The position numbers and the translations under genes are program-made. From positions 744,001 through 808,000 of the forward strand of contig JAHLKI010000001.1 in NCBI GenBank assembly GCA_025602905.1: a stretch of 64,000 nt of DNA. Direction: 5' to 3'. Shown piece by piece: positions 31,947 through 45,235 of this stretch; within the stretch, counting starts at the first letter, position 1, and each line of letters opens with the position of its first letter. Below the pieces are notes generated by a model. That model made no database searches and had not been told where the DNA came from. It saw only the letters and a program-made list of their open reading frames with translations. The DNA comes from Phlyctochytrium arcticum. Its lineage: Eukaryota > Chytridiomycota > Chytridiomycetes > Chytridiales > Chytridiaceae.

Positions 31947-34900
31947 ATGCCTGCCCTGATGGATAATATCGAGTCGGCTCTGCGCTTGGTCAACTCTGGA
32001 CAACTTCCCTCCGCTGTTGCGCTTCTCGATACCCTCAATACAACATCAACCAACAAACCCACCTCGCCCGCCTCAATAACTACTTCGGCACCCGGCATTT
32101 ACAATGCCATCAACAACGGACCCGCCAGGACGACGACGCGTTCAAAATCAATAACAGCAAAAATTGGCCAAGTACTGTTCCGATCAAGTTCGCCGACTAG
32201 CGCGCAAAAACGGCAAGCACCACCACTCTCCGCTTTGCAAACTCATGAAGGAGATGTTGATAGCGATAAATCTGCCGAGAGTGTCATCAGCGCAGAGGCG
32301 GATCTGGAGGAACAAGCAGAACGCATGCAAAGTATGCTGCGCATCTTACTTAGTGAACATCAGAGCTTGTTAGAAGACCGGAAGGGTAGGTTTGACTCTC
32401 CGTTATGCAAGGCTGTTCCTTACTGATACGCAATATATTGTTTTTGCATCTAGAGCTACAGCGCGTGAGAGAGTTCCAGAAACCCCGCGAACCACATTTG
32501 GAAGCCGGGCACAGTTTGCCCACCCCTCCGGCTCAAGCTCCGCCTGCTGCCAATCAAGATGTTCGTGAATCAAGTGTGCCCGATCGCTCAAAGTTGCGAC
32601 CAGCTGGGCAACCTACTCCACCGGTTCATAAAACTGATCGTGAATCAAGTGTGCCCGATCGCTCAAAGTTGCGACCAGCTGGGCAACCTACTCCACCGGT
32701 TCATAAAACCGATATTGTCTTTGCGCCGGATCCAATGGTTGTCGAATGTATTCGGGTTGTTAATGCTATTGGCAAAGGCGACTTCAGTCAGCGCGTTGAG
32801 CTCTCAAATGTGGACTCCCGCAGTGCCAATTACCCGCTATATGAATCTGTCAACGCAACTGTTGATCGCCTATCTGGAATTGTCGACCCAATGCTCCAGG
32901 TCATGAGCGACGTGGCTGACGAGGGAAAGCTCAACTTACAGGTCCAGTTCAACACTGCCGAGGGGAAATGGGCGGACATGGTTGTAGGCATGAACCATGT
33001 TACCCGAACACACTGGGACCGCCTGCGGGAAATTGTTGAAGTTTGTAAAGCTGTCGCCGCTGGCGATTTGACTCGTGAGATCCGCGTTGATTTGAAGGGC
33101 GACGCACTCATTCTTAAGCATACAATCAACACAATGGTGATCACCTTGGGCACATTCGCCACTGAGGTCAGACTAGATGATTGTCAAAAACAATTATAGC
33201 CGACAACTGATGATTCGTTCTTGTTCCATTAGGTGACAAAAGTGGCTCATTTGGTAGGGACGGAGGGTCAGCTCGGTGTACAAGCACAGGTTCACGGCGT
33301 CGGTGGAACTTGGGCAGTGTTGACCGATAACGTCAACAGAATGGCTGCTAATCTTACAGGTTTGTCCCGGTTGGTTGCGTGCCCTAGCGTTTCTTCTAAT
33401 GACCCTTTTTCTCTGCAGATCAAGTTCGAGACATTGCAAATGTCACAAAAGCAATTGCACGGGGTGATTTGAGTAAAAAAGTCCGGGTCGATGGAAGAGG
33501 CGAAATTTTGGAATTGAAGGAAACTGTCAATAGTTTGGTGGATCAGCTGACAACATTTGCGGCCGAGGTACTGACATTTTTGCCATATGAGTCGTAGTCA
33601 ATCCTCTAATTCCAGGGAACCATAGGTCACGCGTGTTGCTCGGGAGGTTGGAACAGAGGGTCGATTAGGCGGGCAAGCTGTTGTAAAAGATGTTGGTGGG
33701 ACGTGGAAAGAGTTGACAGAGTCCGTGAATGCAATGGCTGGAAATCTGACTGCTCAAGGTGCATCCGTGATCTATTTCTCGTTTCTTCCAGAATTAGTGA
33801 ACTGACATGATTTCTCACAGTGCGGGACATTTCGTCAGTCAGTTCTGCAATTGCTCGGGGAGATCTAAGTCGAACAGTCACAGTGGACGTCCGTGGAGAG
33901 ATGCTTGAATTAAAAGAGACGGTGAATTCTCTGGTTGACCAGTTGCGGACGTTTGCTAGTGAAGTCACTCGAGTTGCGCGAGAAGTCGGTACTGAAGGTG
34001 TCCTTGGTGGTCAAGCTGTCGTCAAAGATGTGGCAGGCACCTGGAAAGAACTGACAGAATCCGTCAATGCCATGGCAGCGAATTTGACTGCACAAGTACG
34101 GGACATTGCGGATGTTACCAAAGCCATCGCCAAGGGAGACCTCAGTCGGAAAGTCAGGGTTGATGGTCGAGGTGAAATTTTGGAGCTGAAAGAGACTGTC
34201 AATAGTTTGGTGGAGCAGTTGACCACTTTTGCATCGGAGGTGCGTATAGTTCCCGCAAATGCACGTTTGGCCGAGCTGATCCGATTCACGCTCTACAGGT
34301 TACTCGTGTGGCAAGGGAGGTCGGAACCGATGGAAAGCTGGGAGGTCAAGCTGTAGTTGAGAATGTTGCTGGTACTTGGCGGGAGTTGACAGAGTCCGTC
34401 AATGCCATGGCAAGGTATGTACAAGCGTGATTGAGTCTTGCTGGCGTGGAAAGATGATTAATGCTTCTGTAGTAATTTGACGGCTCAGTTGCGCGATATT
34501 GCTTCCGTCAGTTCGGCCATTGCCAAAGGAGACCTTAGTCGGACAGTCACAGTCAATGTGGAGGGTGAAATGCTTGAACTGAAGGAGACAGTTAATAGTC
34601 TCGTTGACCAGCTCCGAACATTTGCAAGTGAGGTGACTCGAGTGGCTAGGGAGGTGGGTACAGAAGGAAAATTAGGCGGTCAAGCTGTTGTCAAGGATGT
34701 GGCAGGCACTTGGAAAGAACTCACAGAGTCGGTCAATGCGATGGCTGCCAATTTGACGGCTCAAGTACGAGATATCGCTTCAGTTAGTACTGCAATTGCC
34801 GCGGGAGACTTGTCGAAAACTGTCACAGTCATTGTACAAGGCGAAATGTTGCAATTGAAGGAAACCGTTAATAGCTTGCTGGATCAGCTGCGAACCTTTG

Positions 34901-37900
34901 CCCGGGAAGTGACTCGAGTCGCAAAGGAAGTCGGGACTGAGGGCAAGCTGGGCGGTCAGGCCGTTGTCAAGGACGTTGCGGGCACCTGGAAAGATTTGAC
35001 GGACTCTGTGAATGCAATGGCAGCCAATCTAACGGCGCAAGTGCGGGACATTGCATCGGTCAGTACCGCCATTGCTACTGGAGATTTATCCAAAACAGTC
35101 ACCGTCGAAGTTCAAGGAGAGATGTTGGAGCTAAAAGAGACAGTCAACAGTCTTGTGGATCAGCTGCGGACGTTTGCGCGCGAGGTTACCCGAGTTGCCA
35201 AAGAGGTCGGCACTGAAGGAAAGCTGGGCGGGCAAGCGGTCGTTAAAGATGTGGCGGGTACGTGGAAAGACCTTACCGATTCCGTCAATGCCATGGCCGC
35301 CAATTTGACTGCTCAAGTGCGTGATATTGCCTCTGTCAGTACCGCGATCGCTGCAGGCGACTTGTCCAAAACTGTTACCGTAGACGTGCAGGGTGAGATG
35401 CTCCAATTGAAAGAAACTGTCAACTCGCTGGTCGATCAACTTCGAACGTTTGCCCGTGAAGTAACACGAGTTGCGCGAGAGGTGGGTACGGAAGGAAAGT
35501 TGGGTGGCCAGGCCGTCGTCAAAGATGTTGCCGGAACCTGGAAGGAGCTGACTGAAGCAGTCAATGCAATGGCTGACAATCTGACGGTAAGTTCCGTTTG
35601 TGTCACCTCGCCCGATACAGGAAAATACTAACGCCATCTGGTGGGGTGAGTAGACACAAGTGCGTGACATTGGTCGAGTCAGTAAATGCATTGCACGCGG
35701 TGATCTCAGTAGTAAGATTGAGGTCGATGTTCGGGGTGAAATGTTGGAGCTCAAAGAAACGGTCAACTCGCTTGTCGATCAGTTGCGGTTGTTCGCCAGT
35801 GAAGTTACCCGGGTGGCCCGGGAGGTAGGCACGGAAGGCAAATTGGGCGGACAAGCCCATGTTAAAGACGTCGCTGGTATCTGGGAAGAGCTGACAAAAT
35901 CTGTCAATGCTATGGCCGCGAATCTGACCGCTCAAGTCCGGGATATCGCGGGTGTAACCAAAGCTGTTGCTCGCGGAGATCTGGGCCGTAAAATTGTTGT
36001 CGAAGGCGGTGGAGAAATTCTGGAGTTGAAAGATACGGTCAACCGCATGGTGGATCAGCTTCGGACGTTTGCGGCAGAAGTTACTCGGGTTGCGCGCGAA
36101 GTAGGCACTGAGGGAAAACTTGGGGTACAGGCTCAAGTCGACGATGTCGAGGGCACATGGCGCACCATTATTGTCAATGTCAACACGATGGCTGCCAATC
36201 TTACCTCACAAGTTCGCGCTTTCGCCGATATTTCTGCCGCAGCTACGGACGGTGATTTCACTCGACTTATTGACATTAAAGTGGAGGGTGAAATGGCCAG
36301 TCTCAAGTCCAAAATCAACCAAATGGTTTTGACCCTGCGCGATTCGATTCAGAAGAATACAGCTGCACGAGAGGCTGCCGAACTTGCCAATCGTGCCAAA
36401 TCCGAGTTTTTGGCCAACATGTCGCACGAGATTCGCACCCCGATGAACGGCATTCTGGGCATGACTGCTCTTACACTTGAAACCGATTTAACTCGCCAGC
36501 AAAAGGATAATCTAATTATCGTCTCATCCCTAGCCAATTCGTTGCTTTCGATTATTGATGATATTTTGGATATTTCAAAGATTGAAGCGGGCCGTATGCA
36601 AATGGAAGAGATACCGATGAGTCTGCGCAGCGTCGTGTTTTCGGTCCTCAAAACCTTGGCTGTTCGCGCCCACCAGAAGACATTGACATTGGTCCTGGAC
36701 GTGGATAATGGAATTCCCGATCAACTCGTTGGTGACCCGCTTCGCCTAAAGCAAGTCATTACAAATCTCGTTGGTAAGCTTGAAGCGCAAAATATCTAGT
36801 ATCTTCTTGGAAATGGTATTAACTTGTAATTCTAGGAAATGCTATTAAATTTACAGCTGAGGGTATTGATCGTTCAACTACCCCCCGAAAGGGTATTTGT
36901 TTTTCGCATTTTCACGCTTTCCATTTTGGAACTAACTTGTTGGTCTCCCCTTTTTCTTTGTTGTTCCTCTCGATCAGGCGAAGTTGTTCTACATGCCACA
37001 TTTAAGGGGATCGACGGAGATGAAGTGGAGTTAGTATTTTGTTGCTCGGACACTGGAATCGGGATCGAGGACAGTAAAGTAGAGTTGATTTTTGACACCT
37101 TTTGTCAAGGTATGGGGTTGGGATAATGCTAATGTTGCGGGCGTGCCTCTCATTGTTAAAATTTCCAGCGGACGGCTCAACAACACGCAAATTCGGTGGT
37201 ACTGGTCTTGGGCTTACAATATCTCGTCGACTGGTCGCATTGATGGGTGGTGACTTATGGGTCACATCAGTATTTGGCGAGGGCAGTCGGTTTTACTTTA
37301 ATGTGCGCTTCAAATTGTATCGGCGCAATGGCCACGAAGACATCGATCCAAAACTTGCTGCTTTCAAGAAGGCAAACATTTTGATACTGGATGAGGATGA
37401 AGTTGCGCCTGAGTCGCCGATCATAACAGAAATCGATGACTCTGGGATCGGTCCCGGTTTGGCGACAGAGGAACGTCTGCAATTAGTCAAGCGCCTGAAC
37501 CCACCAGGAACTCCCGGAACATTACCACCAGCCGAATCTCTCGAGTCACTGCAGCCTGCGCTTCAGCAACTCGGTTTCATCACAGCACACGTGAAGACCT
37601 TGGCGGAAGCATCCGCTTGTGCTGAAACAGTGACTTATTCCACCATCATCCTATCTTCACTCGCCATGCTTGAACGGGTCAGGAACGACCCACGGTTACG
37701 CTACATCCCAGTCATGTTCTTTGCGCTTACACCGCGAATGCGACTTGACATGAAATGGTGCATCGATGTTGGTATCGCATCATATGCGTCTGCACCAGCT
37801 ACCAAAGAAGATGTGGTAAATGCTCTCATCCCATCTCTGGAGAGTTCAGTGCAAAGCGGACGACATGGATCGGGTGAGGCTGGAACTGCTAGCGGGTCGG

Positions 37901-38451
37901 CAGGCTCGGGCTATGAGGTTCTTTTGGCCGAAGACAACGTAGTCAATCAAAAACTGGCGTTGAAAATTTTGGAGCGTTTTGGCCACAAAGCCGTGGTGGT
38001 TGAGAACGGAAAACTGGCTGTCGAGATGTTCCAACAAAGCGCATTCGATCTTATCCTGATGGACGTGCAGATGCCCATCATGGGCGGTTTCGAGGCTACT
38101 CAACAGATTCGTGCTTTGGAGAAGGCTAGCGGCCACGACACACCTCTCAAACGTATTCCTATTGTAGCGGTGACTGCACACGCTATGATTGGTGACCGCG
38201 AAAAGTGCCTCAATGCGGGAATGGACGAGTACATAACGAAACCGCTTCGTATGAATGAATTGAACGCCATCATCAATAGGTTCCCCCGACGAGTGCATCA
38301 AGCGCATGTTACAGGAGGCAGAGCAGCAGTTGCCACAGGAGGGGCCGCTAGTGCTGGACTCGTAGTCGGTCAGGACGTCAAAATGGGCAAGACAGATGAC
38401 GCGAAAACCAGCGACTCCAGGGACAGTGTGGACAAGGTTGAGATGTCATGA
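31947..38451 (+). CDS. Group III hybrid histidine kinase (Nik1/Os-1 type) with enlarged HAMP array
   Basis: Twelve exons (31947-32385, 32454-33166, 33233-33359, 33419-33567, 33626-33758, 33821-34239, 34299-34414, 34473-35586, 35654-36773, 36836-36862, 36978-37109, 37169-38451) join in frame to 1923 aa. A linker with a 25-residue tandem duplication is followed by about 12 HAMP units (GDLS..V.V...GE.LELK) alternating with diverged units ([20 protein letters not shown]). Then come HisKA (SHEIRTP, H1328), HATPase ([14 protein letters not shown]) and a receiver ([10 protein letters not shown]1795). No membrane segment, so cytosolic. Family role: osmotic and stress signalling to the HOG MAPK pathway; it is the target of phenylpyrrole and dicarboximide fungicides. 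Typical members have five or six HAMP repeats and about 1300 aa, so this one is clearly longer. Confidence 0.95.
32564..32713 (+). repeat. Near-perfect 75-bp tandem duplication inside the kinase gene
   Basis: Units 32564-32638 and 32639-32713 are identical except for one base near the end (ACTGAT against ACCGAT). The frame is kept (25 residues each, starting [16 protein letters not shown]). Confidence 0.95.
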
Positions 38452-39088
38452 TGAACCTGCCCACCTTTGCTCCTTCGTGTGTCAAATCCCCCACACACAC
38501 ATCTGATTTGTGGACCTTGTACATATCCACCCACCATTACCTTCCCTAAGGAGACCCACCCTTTCCTTATTTCACTTTGCACTTTGTATTTATTGTTAAT
38601 TTTTTTTGCTGGATTGTACTGTGTGATGCGCGTTTCTCGTTAAATGTGATAGATTGAATTGAATAGGTCCGAGTCTAAGATTCATCCTGATGAATAAACA
38701 ATTCCCAGAGTCACCCAGGCCAATGTCTGGTGGAGCTTTCAACAACATCAGCCCAATCCAAGGCCCCACGTACAAAATCCGCGCGACGAAAAAAATGCTA
38801 GTGAGGTCGGTTGTTCCGACGAATCTAGCCGAATTTGGCGATTTTATTAACTAAAACGGCTGCCTGTCCATGCATTTTTCTGTTGTTCAGTGTTATCTGC
38901 GTGCTGTATCCCTGGAAAAACAAAACAAGACGTTAACTTCCAAACGCCTGGGTTGCGAGCTGCTGCCGCACGCGTATCGAAATAAACAAACGCCAAACGC
39001 GTAGAGCAGGGCGAGTTCCTGCTTCCTGGGCGAGATCGCAGAGCTTAAACGCAACATCCACTGAAAGCTGCGAAAGTCAAGGCTTCTG
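38452..39088. other. Intergenic, no gene seen
   Basis: About 640 bp between the kinase stop and the start of the coiled-coil gene; both on +. No coding or RNA signal recognised. Confidence 0.4.
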
Positions 39089-42000
39089 ATGGACACGGAC
39101 GCCGGCAACGGAACAGATGCAGAATCCGAGATTTCCATGCTGGAAGCACTCTCCCATTCGGAAAAGTTTGAGAATGTAAGCGGCGGCAAATTGTGCAAAA
39201 CAAGATTTGGAAACTGAACGAGGGCCTTTTGCTTAACCAAAAGGGTGACATAACTTTTGACTGGCGCAAGCTTCCACCACATTATATATCTGCTCTACCC
39301 GATCCTCCCCCTTCGGCGAAGAAATACTTGCAGCGCAGGCTGGACCGGCACGCCAGAGAAGAGCAGCGGGAGAAGGAGGTGCAAAGCGACCGACAATACA
39401 TAGAAAACAAGCTGGCAAGCTGGAGAGAGGATAGGAGTGGAAGTATGGATCTCAATTTGCTCAAGAAAGTCGTTGGATGACATACTGACGACAGAATAGC
39501 TAGAAGTGCATCTGAAGTGTCCAACATCAGGAAGCCGAATAAGAACGCCACCACTGAAACAGGGACTACCAGCGGACTCCTTGACTCTGAAAATCCTTTC
39601 TTCATACCTGATCCAGAGGTAGTTCATGTCCCTGGACGGGACACGGCACCATCTACTCCGCAACCGCGACACACCAGCCCCAAGATCACAAATGTCCATC
39701 AGCCCGTGGACTCGCATCAGTCCAATTTGCCCCTCCCGTCGAATTTTTTCTCATCAATCCTTCCCTCTTTTACGTTTGCTGACATACAGCCGAATGATGA
39801 GCCATCTCGTGCGAACGACCCTGATCCATCGACCCATGTCACCACCGGCACCGCGGCAACAACCACAACAACTACCTCCGCAATGACTGGAAAGAATGGC
39901 AAGGCGAAAGGAGGTGGGAAGGATAAGGAAAAGCGGTACACTTTCAATAATTGCCAGTTTACATATGCTGGAAAGGCGGGGGTTGTGGCTCCGCCACTTG
40001 TGGCAGACAAAGAAGAGGGACTTCTGAAAACAAATCTTGGAGATATCGCACATAACGCCATGTCTACCGGGGAGAAGAGGAATCCTGACCCAAACAAGTT
40101 CGCCCAAGCTAGGTCACGGACAAGTACCGGAGCGCCATTTGCTCATGATGGTCGCGCGGCTGGCGGTGAAGCAGCTGGATCAAACGTATTCGGAAATCCC
40201 GCGGCGAGTGTTGCGGAGCAGTTGGAAAATTATACCCCTATCGACTTACTGAATGGTGCGCCAAATCAAGTGCTATGAATTGAGAGGACCCTCAACGTCG
40301 TGAACTTACTGCTCTCTCATATAGATGCACCTCCTGATGAGCTCACTCAATTGTTAAATCGGCTACATGCCTCGGCCTCAGCCAGCCAACAACATATTTC
40401 TGTGTCTCCTAATGCAGAGAAGGCAGTGCGAGAAGCCTCCCTTTCCCGTTCCCGCTCTGCCTCTCGTGGTCGAGCGGCTCATCATTTTCGAGTAAGTTTT
40501 TCATTGGTGATGAGATCTCCATTCATTGCATTTTCGATGTGGGGTTGGTCACTTACTTACCTGAAGGCTTCAACAGAAGAGAGTGAGCAAGCTCTGTCAG
40601 TGGCAGATCTCCGGTCTCGCGAGGGAAGTCAAATCCTGCATCGTCAAAATCCCTCAAAGTTATCCCGAGAACATGCCGGTCGACCGGTAAGTATCTGTGC
40701 CATCCCTAATCCGCGTCTTACCAGCACTGACGTTCAATACAAAGAGCTCTCAAACACCTTCCGTCCAAGCTGCTAGTAATGCCTCGACCACTCGGTCGCG
40801 CCAACAAAAGCTGTTTCATATACATGATGAATTATCTGCATTGGCTACCCACCTCAAGAAGGAGCGCACAACACTCGACGCGAAAAACTTAGATCTGGCG
40901 GCGCGAGAGCAAGCTTTGAAAGCTAGAGAGGCCGGTCTTGTAAAGGAAATTGAACGATTAGTCAAAGTGCGATTGGTCAAGAAAGAGGAGGCATATAAAC
41001 AGGTTGGTAGAATAACAAGTTTCTTATTGCATTGAATCAAACTAACTCGTTTGATTAGGATGCGGATCTCCTGGTCGAAAAGTACAATGAAATGCTTGGT
41101 GTGACGCAGCGAGAAAACAAACGCTTGCAAGTCTCGCTGAAAGATTTGGTGACTACCAATCGGCAACTTCGCGAACAGGTATACTGATGATTTTGGCCTC
41201 CGATTTCGTTTCGGCAGACAAATGTGATAACCGTGCTTGCATTTCAGATTCAGCAGTGGACGGCCCGTGCTGTGAGTGCCGAACATGAGCTGGAAGCTCG
41301 GAAGGCGCAATTGAAGCAGGTGAGATGAGAGGCGCATATTTTGGATTACGCATCAGTGCTAAAGGTTCTGTAGGCACGAGATCGGAATACGCGCATGAAG
41401 ACGACTCTGAATGGGGTTGCGACCCGGAGGACCACTACAGCGTCCCCCAAGAAATCTGGCCCGTCGGTGGCGGACCTGATTAAGCTTATGCAAGGCCAAC
41501 AACAGAAAGCAGCCATGCGTCCAGGTTTGCATGCATTCATAGGATGCCGGCTTGTTTTTCACTAAAATAGTCAACTGATAGCGAGCACACAAACCGATAC
41601 CCCGATGACACCAAACCCATCTGTCGCAAAAGAGTACGCCCCAGCTTCTTCAACAACTGCAGACTTGTCTTCTGGAACTTCTCCGCTCACTGCGCTCGAA
41701 AACCTCACTACGACGCTTCTCCGGCTCCGCTCTGAACATCAGCAAGAGTGCAAATTCCCCCATCCGCTGGCGGGTGATGTGGGAGGCTCCCATGCTGCTG
41801 TCGCTGGCTCAATGTCCTATCTCGTATCGCCTGGGACAGAGACAGCAAGTGACCGGTTGGACCATGGATCAAGAGCGCACCACCCGGCTAGTGGCAAGTG
41901 GAAATTGGCTGTTTTACCTTTTATAATCGAATGCCTCTTGTTTGGAGGATACAGCGTCGCTCAGGTGCGTTCAGTGAAAAGAATTTTTCTATTGATTGGA

Positions 42001-42889
42001 TGATTGACAGAGCCGCTATTTTAGAAATATGTGATTTCCGCCATTGCGTACGAGGGGTACGCGTCCCTGCCCATGTCAAGCACTCGCTCACTGTCCAATC
42101 ACGGCAAGACCAAGCACACCACCAAAGCAAATCACCGACAGGGTAGCTTGGACCAAAAGATCAAACTCATGCTGGCACTCGTGGTCTTGGCCGGCATCGC
42201 CCGTGCCGATATCCAAGAACAAGTTATGGATGCCATTCTGAATGACCTTAGCCAGTCTGATAGTGTACGTTCTGCACGTCTACTAACCCAATGCAATATT
42301 AACGGATGCGTTATAGGCCAAATTGGCATTTCTGTCGCAACACTGTCTGGACATTATCCTCCCGTTTCTCCACCCAACATGTTCACTGCAACTCCGTCTA
42401 TTGACGTCTTCCCTCTTGTTACTCTTTTGCGTCCCCGGACCGGTACAAGAGCGGTTTGTGAGCTGCTGTGGAACGACGGAGGTTGTGGATGCATTGGCGA
42501 ACGGACTGGAGGGGAGTGATAAGCAGACTTTATCAGGTACCGCGGACGAAATTGGAGTGCTGGAGAATGTTGTCGTGGCACTGCATAAAGTGGCTGGTGT
42601 CAGGTAAAGAGTTTTTGTTGTTCATTAGATAAACTTTTTCTGACTAAAATGATATAGTCACAATGCTGCCTTGCTGCGCGACCAACCAACCCTTATCCCC
42701 CGACTTCGCTCCTTGCTACAACTTCATTCGAATCATCCTCCAGCAACTGATTCAGACGTCGCCGATCGTACCAGTGTCAGTATGAGCACCAGTGGGGCGC
42801 TCACTCATAGGACGAGAGGAGAGACTGAAGGATCCGAATTTTTGTGTGTTAATATTCAAGCTGTCCTGTGTATTCTTGAGCAATATTGA
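39089..42889 (+). CDS. Coiled-coil protein with helical-repeat C-terminus, unrecognised
   Basis: Thirteen exons (39089-39175, 39244-39442, 39500-40255, 40325-40491, 40567-40686, 40745-41002, 41059-41178, 41249-41320, 41374-41524, 41582-41964, 42025-42264, 42317-42603, 42658-42889) join in frame to 1023 aa. The N-terminus has a DWRKLPPHYISALPDPP motif and a charged helix. A low-complexity Thr/Ser/Gly region follows, then strong coiled coil at about 460-600 (LATHLKKERTTLDAKN, REQALKAREAGLVKEIERL, KRLQVSLKDL). The C-terminal third is Leu-rich helical (KLMLALVVLAGIARADIQ, AFLSQHCLDIILPFL, LRLLTSSLLLLF) and looks like armadillo-type repeats. A centrosome/basal-body role would fit the architecture but is a guess. 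The exon structure itself is well supported by phase. Confidence 0.8.
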
Positions 42890-43094
42890 ATCATACAAAA
42901 ACTCCCGACCCCAAGTATAAATTGGACTGGAACTCCAAATCACTTTTGGCCCCTGCCACGACGATGTGTTCACTGAAACAAAGATGCTCTTATCTAACAT
43001 TACACTTCCAAAAAAATATCTTCCCAAATCGGAAAATCGTGAGGAATGATGAACCAACCGGACTCCCTCATCCCTTTCTCTGGACACTATCAAT

Positions 43095-44376
43095 TCATGC
43101 AAAAACGTACTCCATAAATGTCCGGGCTGGATGGCATGATCCGGGGAGACGCGAAGTCGAGATATAAGTGTATCGCTTCCCATCGGCTTCATCAGAACCT
43201 GTAAAAATCAAGAGGAGCCTTTTGAGCATTTTTTTCGGTGTCAACGTTGATTGAACGTGACACTTACTGTGAGAAGCCAATGCATAGTATTTGCATAGTG
43301 TGTGAGTAATGAGTCGCAGGAAGGTGTTTGAGATGTGGAGACGGAGGAATGAGTTTGCGGGAGTTTTGGTGACAGTTGTGGGGACAGTTATGGTGGGCTT
43401 GGGGCTTGGGATGACGGTCCAACCCTCTGCTGTTATGGCTGGCGGTTCGTCTGATTCCGAGTCTGAAGCAGGTCGCTCAATCTTTTGCAACCTTTCCTCA
43501 TCATCTTCCGACTCGGAAGCAGATGAGCAAGAAGAGCCACTGTCTGAAACGGCGCGGCGAATCACGCCCTCTACTTCTCGGATAAATTCAACCGACCCAC
43601 CAGTGCGTCGCAAGACGCCACGAAGACGTCTATCTTCGCGAGTCAAGTGTCCAAGACCAACAGAGTGTACTTCTCGTCGTTCGAGCTGGAACGCCGCATC
43701 GCCGGGTTGATCCGTGGATGCGTTGACAATGAGAGCGGTTGCATTTAATGGGACAGTGGAAAAGGCGGTGGGTGGCCGAGGGATAGCAGGGCCTGGGGGA
43801 TGGGCAAGAGGGTGCAAGCTTGAAGGGTCTTCGTGGGCCAAGAGTTTGACGATGGGGTTGTCTTTGAATGTGCCTGCCCCACGCACATCAGTCGCGCCAT
43901 TTACAGAAAAGGTCTTTGGTCGGCACGACAAAACTTACTGTGATCGTGCCGTCTTCGCCGCCTTGAGCCTGCCTTGCCAATCGACATGCGTTTGGCCAGT
44001 GAGTCCCGATTGGGTACCCATCGCTTCTTTGCTTTACGGGGTTCTAGCCCATTGACCGCTTCCTCTGCAACCACAAGGTTGAGAGGGGTGGGATTAGCGG
44101 GGGCCGGTCCGTAGACCAAAGCCCGGATGGAGGTTTGCGCTGTGAGCAAGCTGGAGCTCGAATCACTCTCTGAATCGGCTGGTCGCTCTCGGCGAGGACT
44201 GCGTCGTGGGGCAGGCGCACCTAGAGTTGTTCCGTGCCTGCAGACGGAAGAGCATAGTAAGCAACAGTCATCTCCTGAGCACCCTAGGGGTTCTCTTTAT
44301 AACGGATGTACCTGGGAGGAAGTTGAGCGCGGGGTTGGTCCCGGGGGTCAGCGGGGTCTACTTCAAGAATCGCCAT
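43095..44376 (-). CDS. R3H-domain protein
   Basis: Four exons (44376-44312, 44237-43939, 43873-43268, 43198-43095) join in frame to 357 aa. The N-terminus is disordered with acidic Ser runs (ADSESDSSSS) and an Arg-rich patch (GSRRRRRHDHS). The middle (LTREDRRLRGVLRRTGG, EFIREVEGVIRRAV) is basic and helical. The C-terminus carries an R3H-like motif: R-x3-H in LRLITHTLCKYYALASHS, followed by a short beta-type tail (RYTYISTS). R3H domains bind single-stranded nucleic acid, so an RNA-linked role is likely. The motif is at the edge of recognition, and the last exon is needed to complete it. Confidence 0.65.
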
Positions 44377-45235
44377 GACTGCACAGTTGTTGTTGTTGCC
44401 GGTCGTTGTTTTGCAAGCGTGAATGGTAGTGCCGGTGAGTGGAGTTGAAAGACTGGTGCTGGTCGCTATTGCTTTCTGGTGGGCGGGGTTTCGCAGCTGC
44501 CGAGACGGAGGGAGGATGCTAATGGGGCCCAGGATGCTTTTATACCCAGACCTGGAGTGCTGCGCGCCGATTTCAACGGCCGCTGACCCACAAATCACGT
44601 TCTGTTGCTGCTCCGCCTGATTGGGTCTTGGCGGCTCTCCGTTTTACCTCAGGGCTAATCTTAAAAATTCGGATGCAAATCCAGAAGGACCATTAGGAAA
44701 AAGTTCGTTGGTGGAAAAGTCTACGTGGTAGTCTTGGCAGAATGTGGGTGCGGGACTGTCCATCCTGTCCAGCGGTGGTACATTGGGCATATATTATGGG
44801 GAGCGGGTAGGAGCATCACTTGGCTTTCAGTTGCAAGTTTACAAATTCAAAGGTGCGTTTGCAAAAGGTCGGGCATGATCAACTTTGCGGAGTTTGCTTT
44901 TTTGGAGAGGGAGGACTGACAACGTGGCGCAGCTCTTGGACTGGAAACTCTGGAATCTTCAAACTTGCGTTTCGTGATTGTCGTCGGTGGAATTGGGTGA
45001 CAAGTGAACCAAGGACGGAGCCAACCAAAAGTGAATGATCAAGTATGTAAGGTATATTTGCTAATGAACATGACGTCTAGGAAGTTTTATGTACAAAACA
45101 CCGCAACCGGGCCCAACCAAAGAATGTTTCAAAAAGACAATTAATAAAACAGACTGTCAGGGTTGGCACTGGGGGTTCATTCTAATCGAAAATCTTTGTG
45201 CAAAAGGAAGGGGGGGAGTCCACCGAGTTGGAAAG
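44377..45235. other. Intergenic, no gene seen
   Basis: About 860 bp holding the promoter of the R3H gene (-) and the 3' side of the next minus-strand gene. No supported coding frame. Confidence 0.4.

Noticed and set aside
39443..39499. Separate genes at 39089-39480 and 39517-40278
   Set aside because: An intron at 39443-39499 removes the in-frame TGA and joins the phases; 13 exons then sum to an exact multiple of three.
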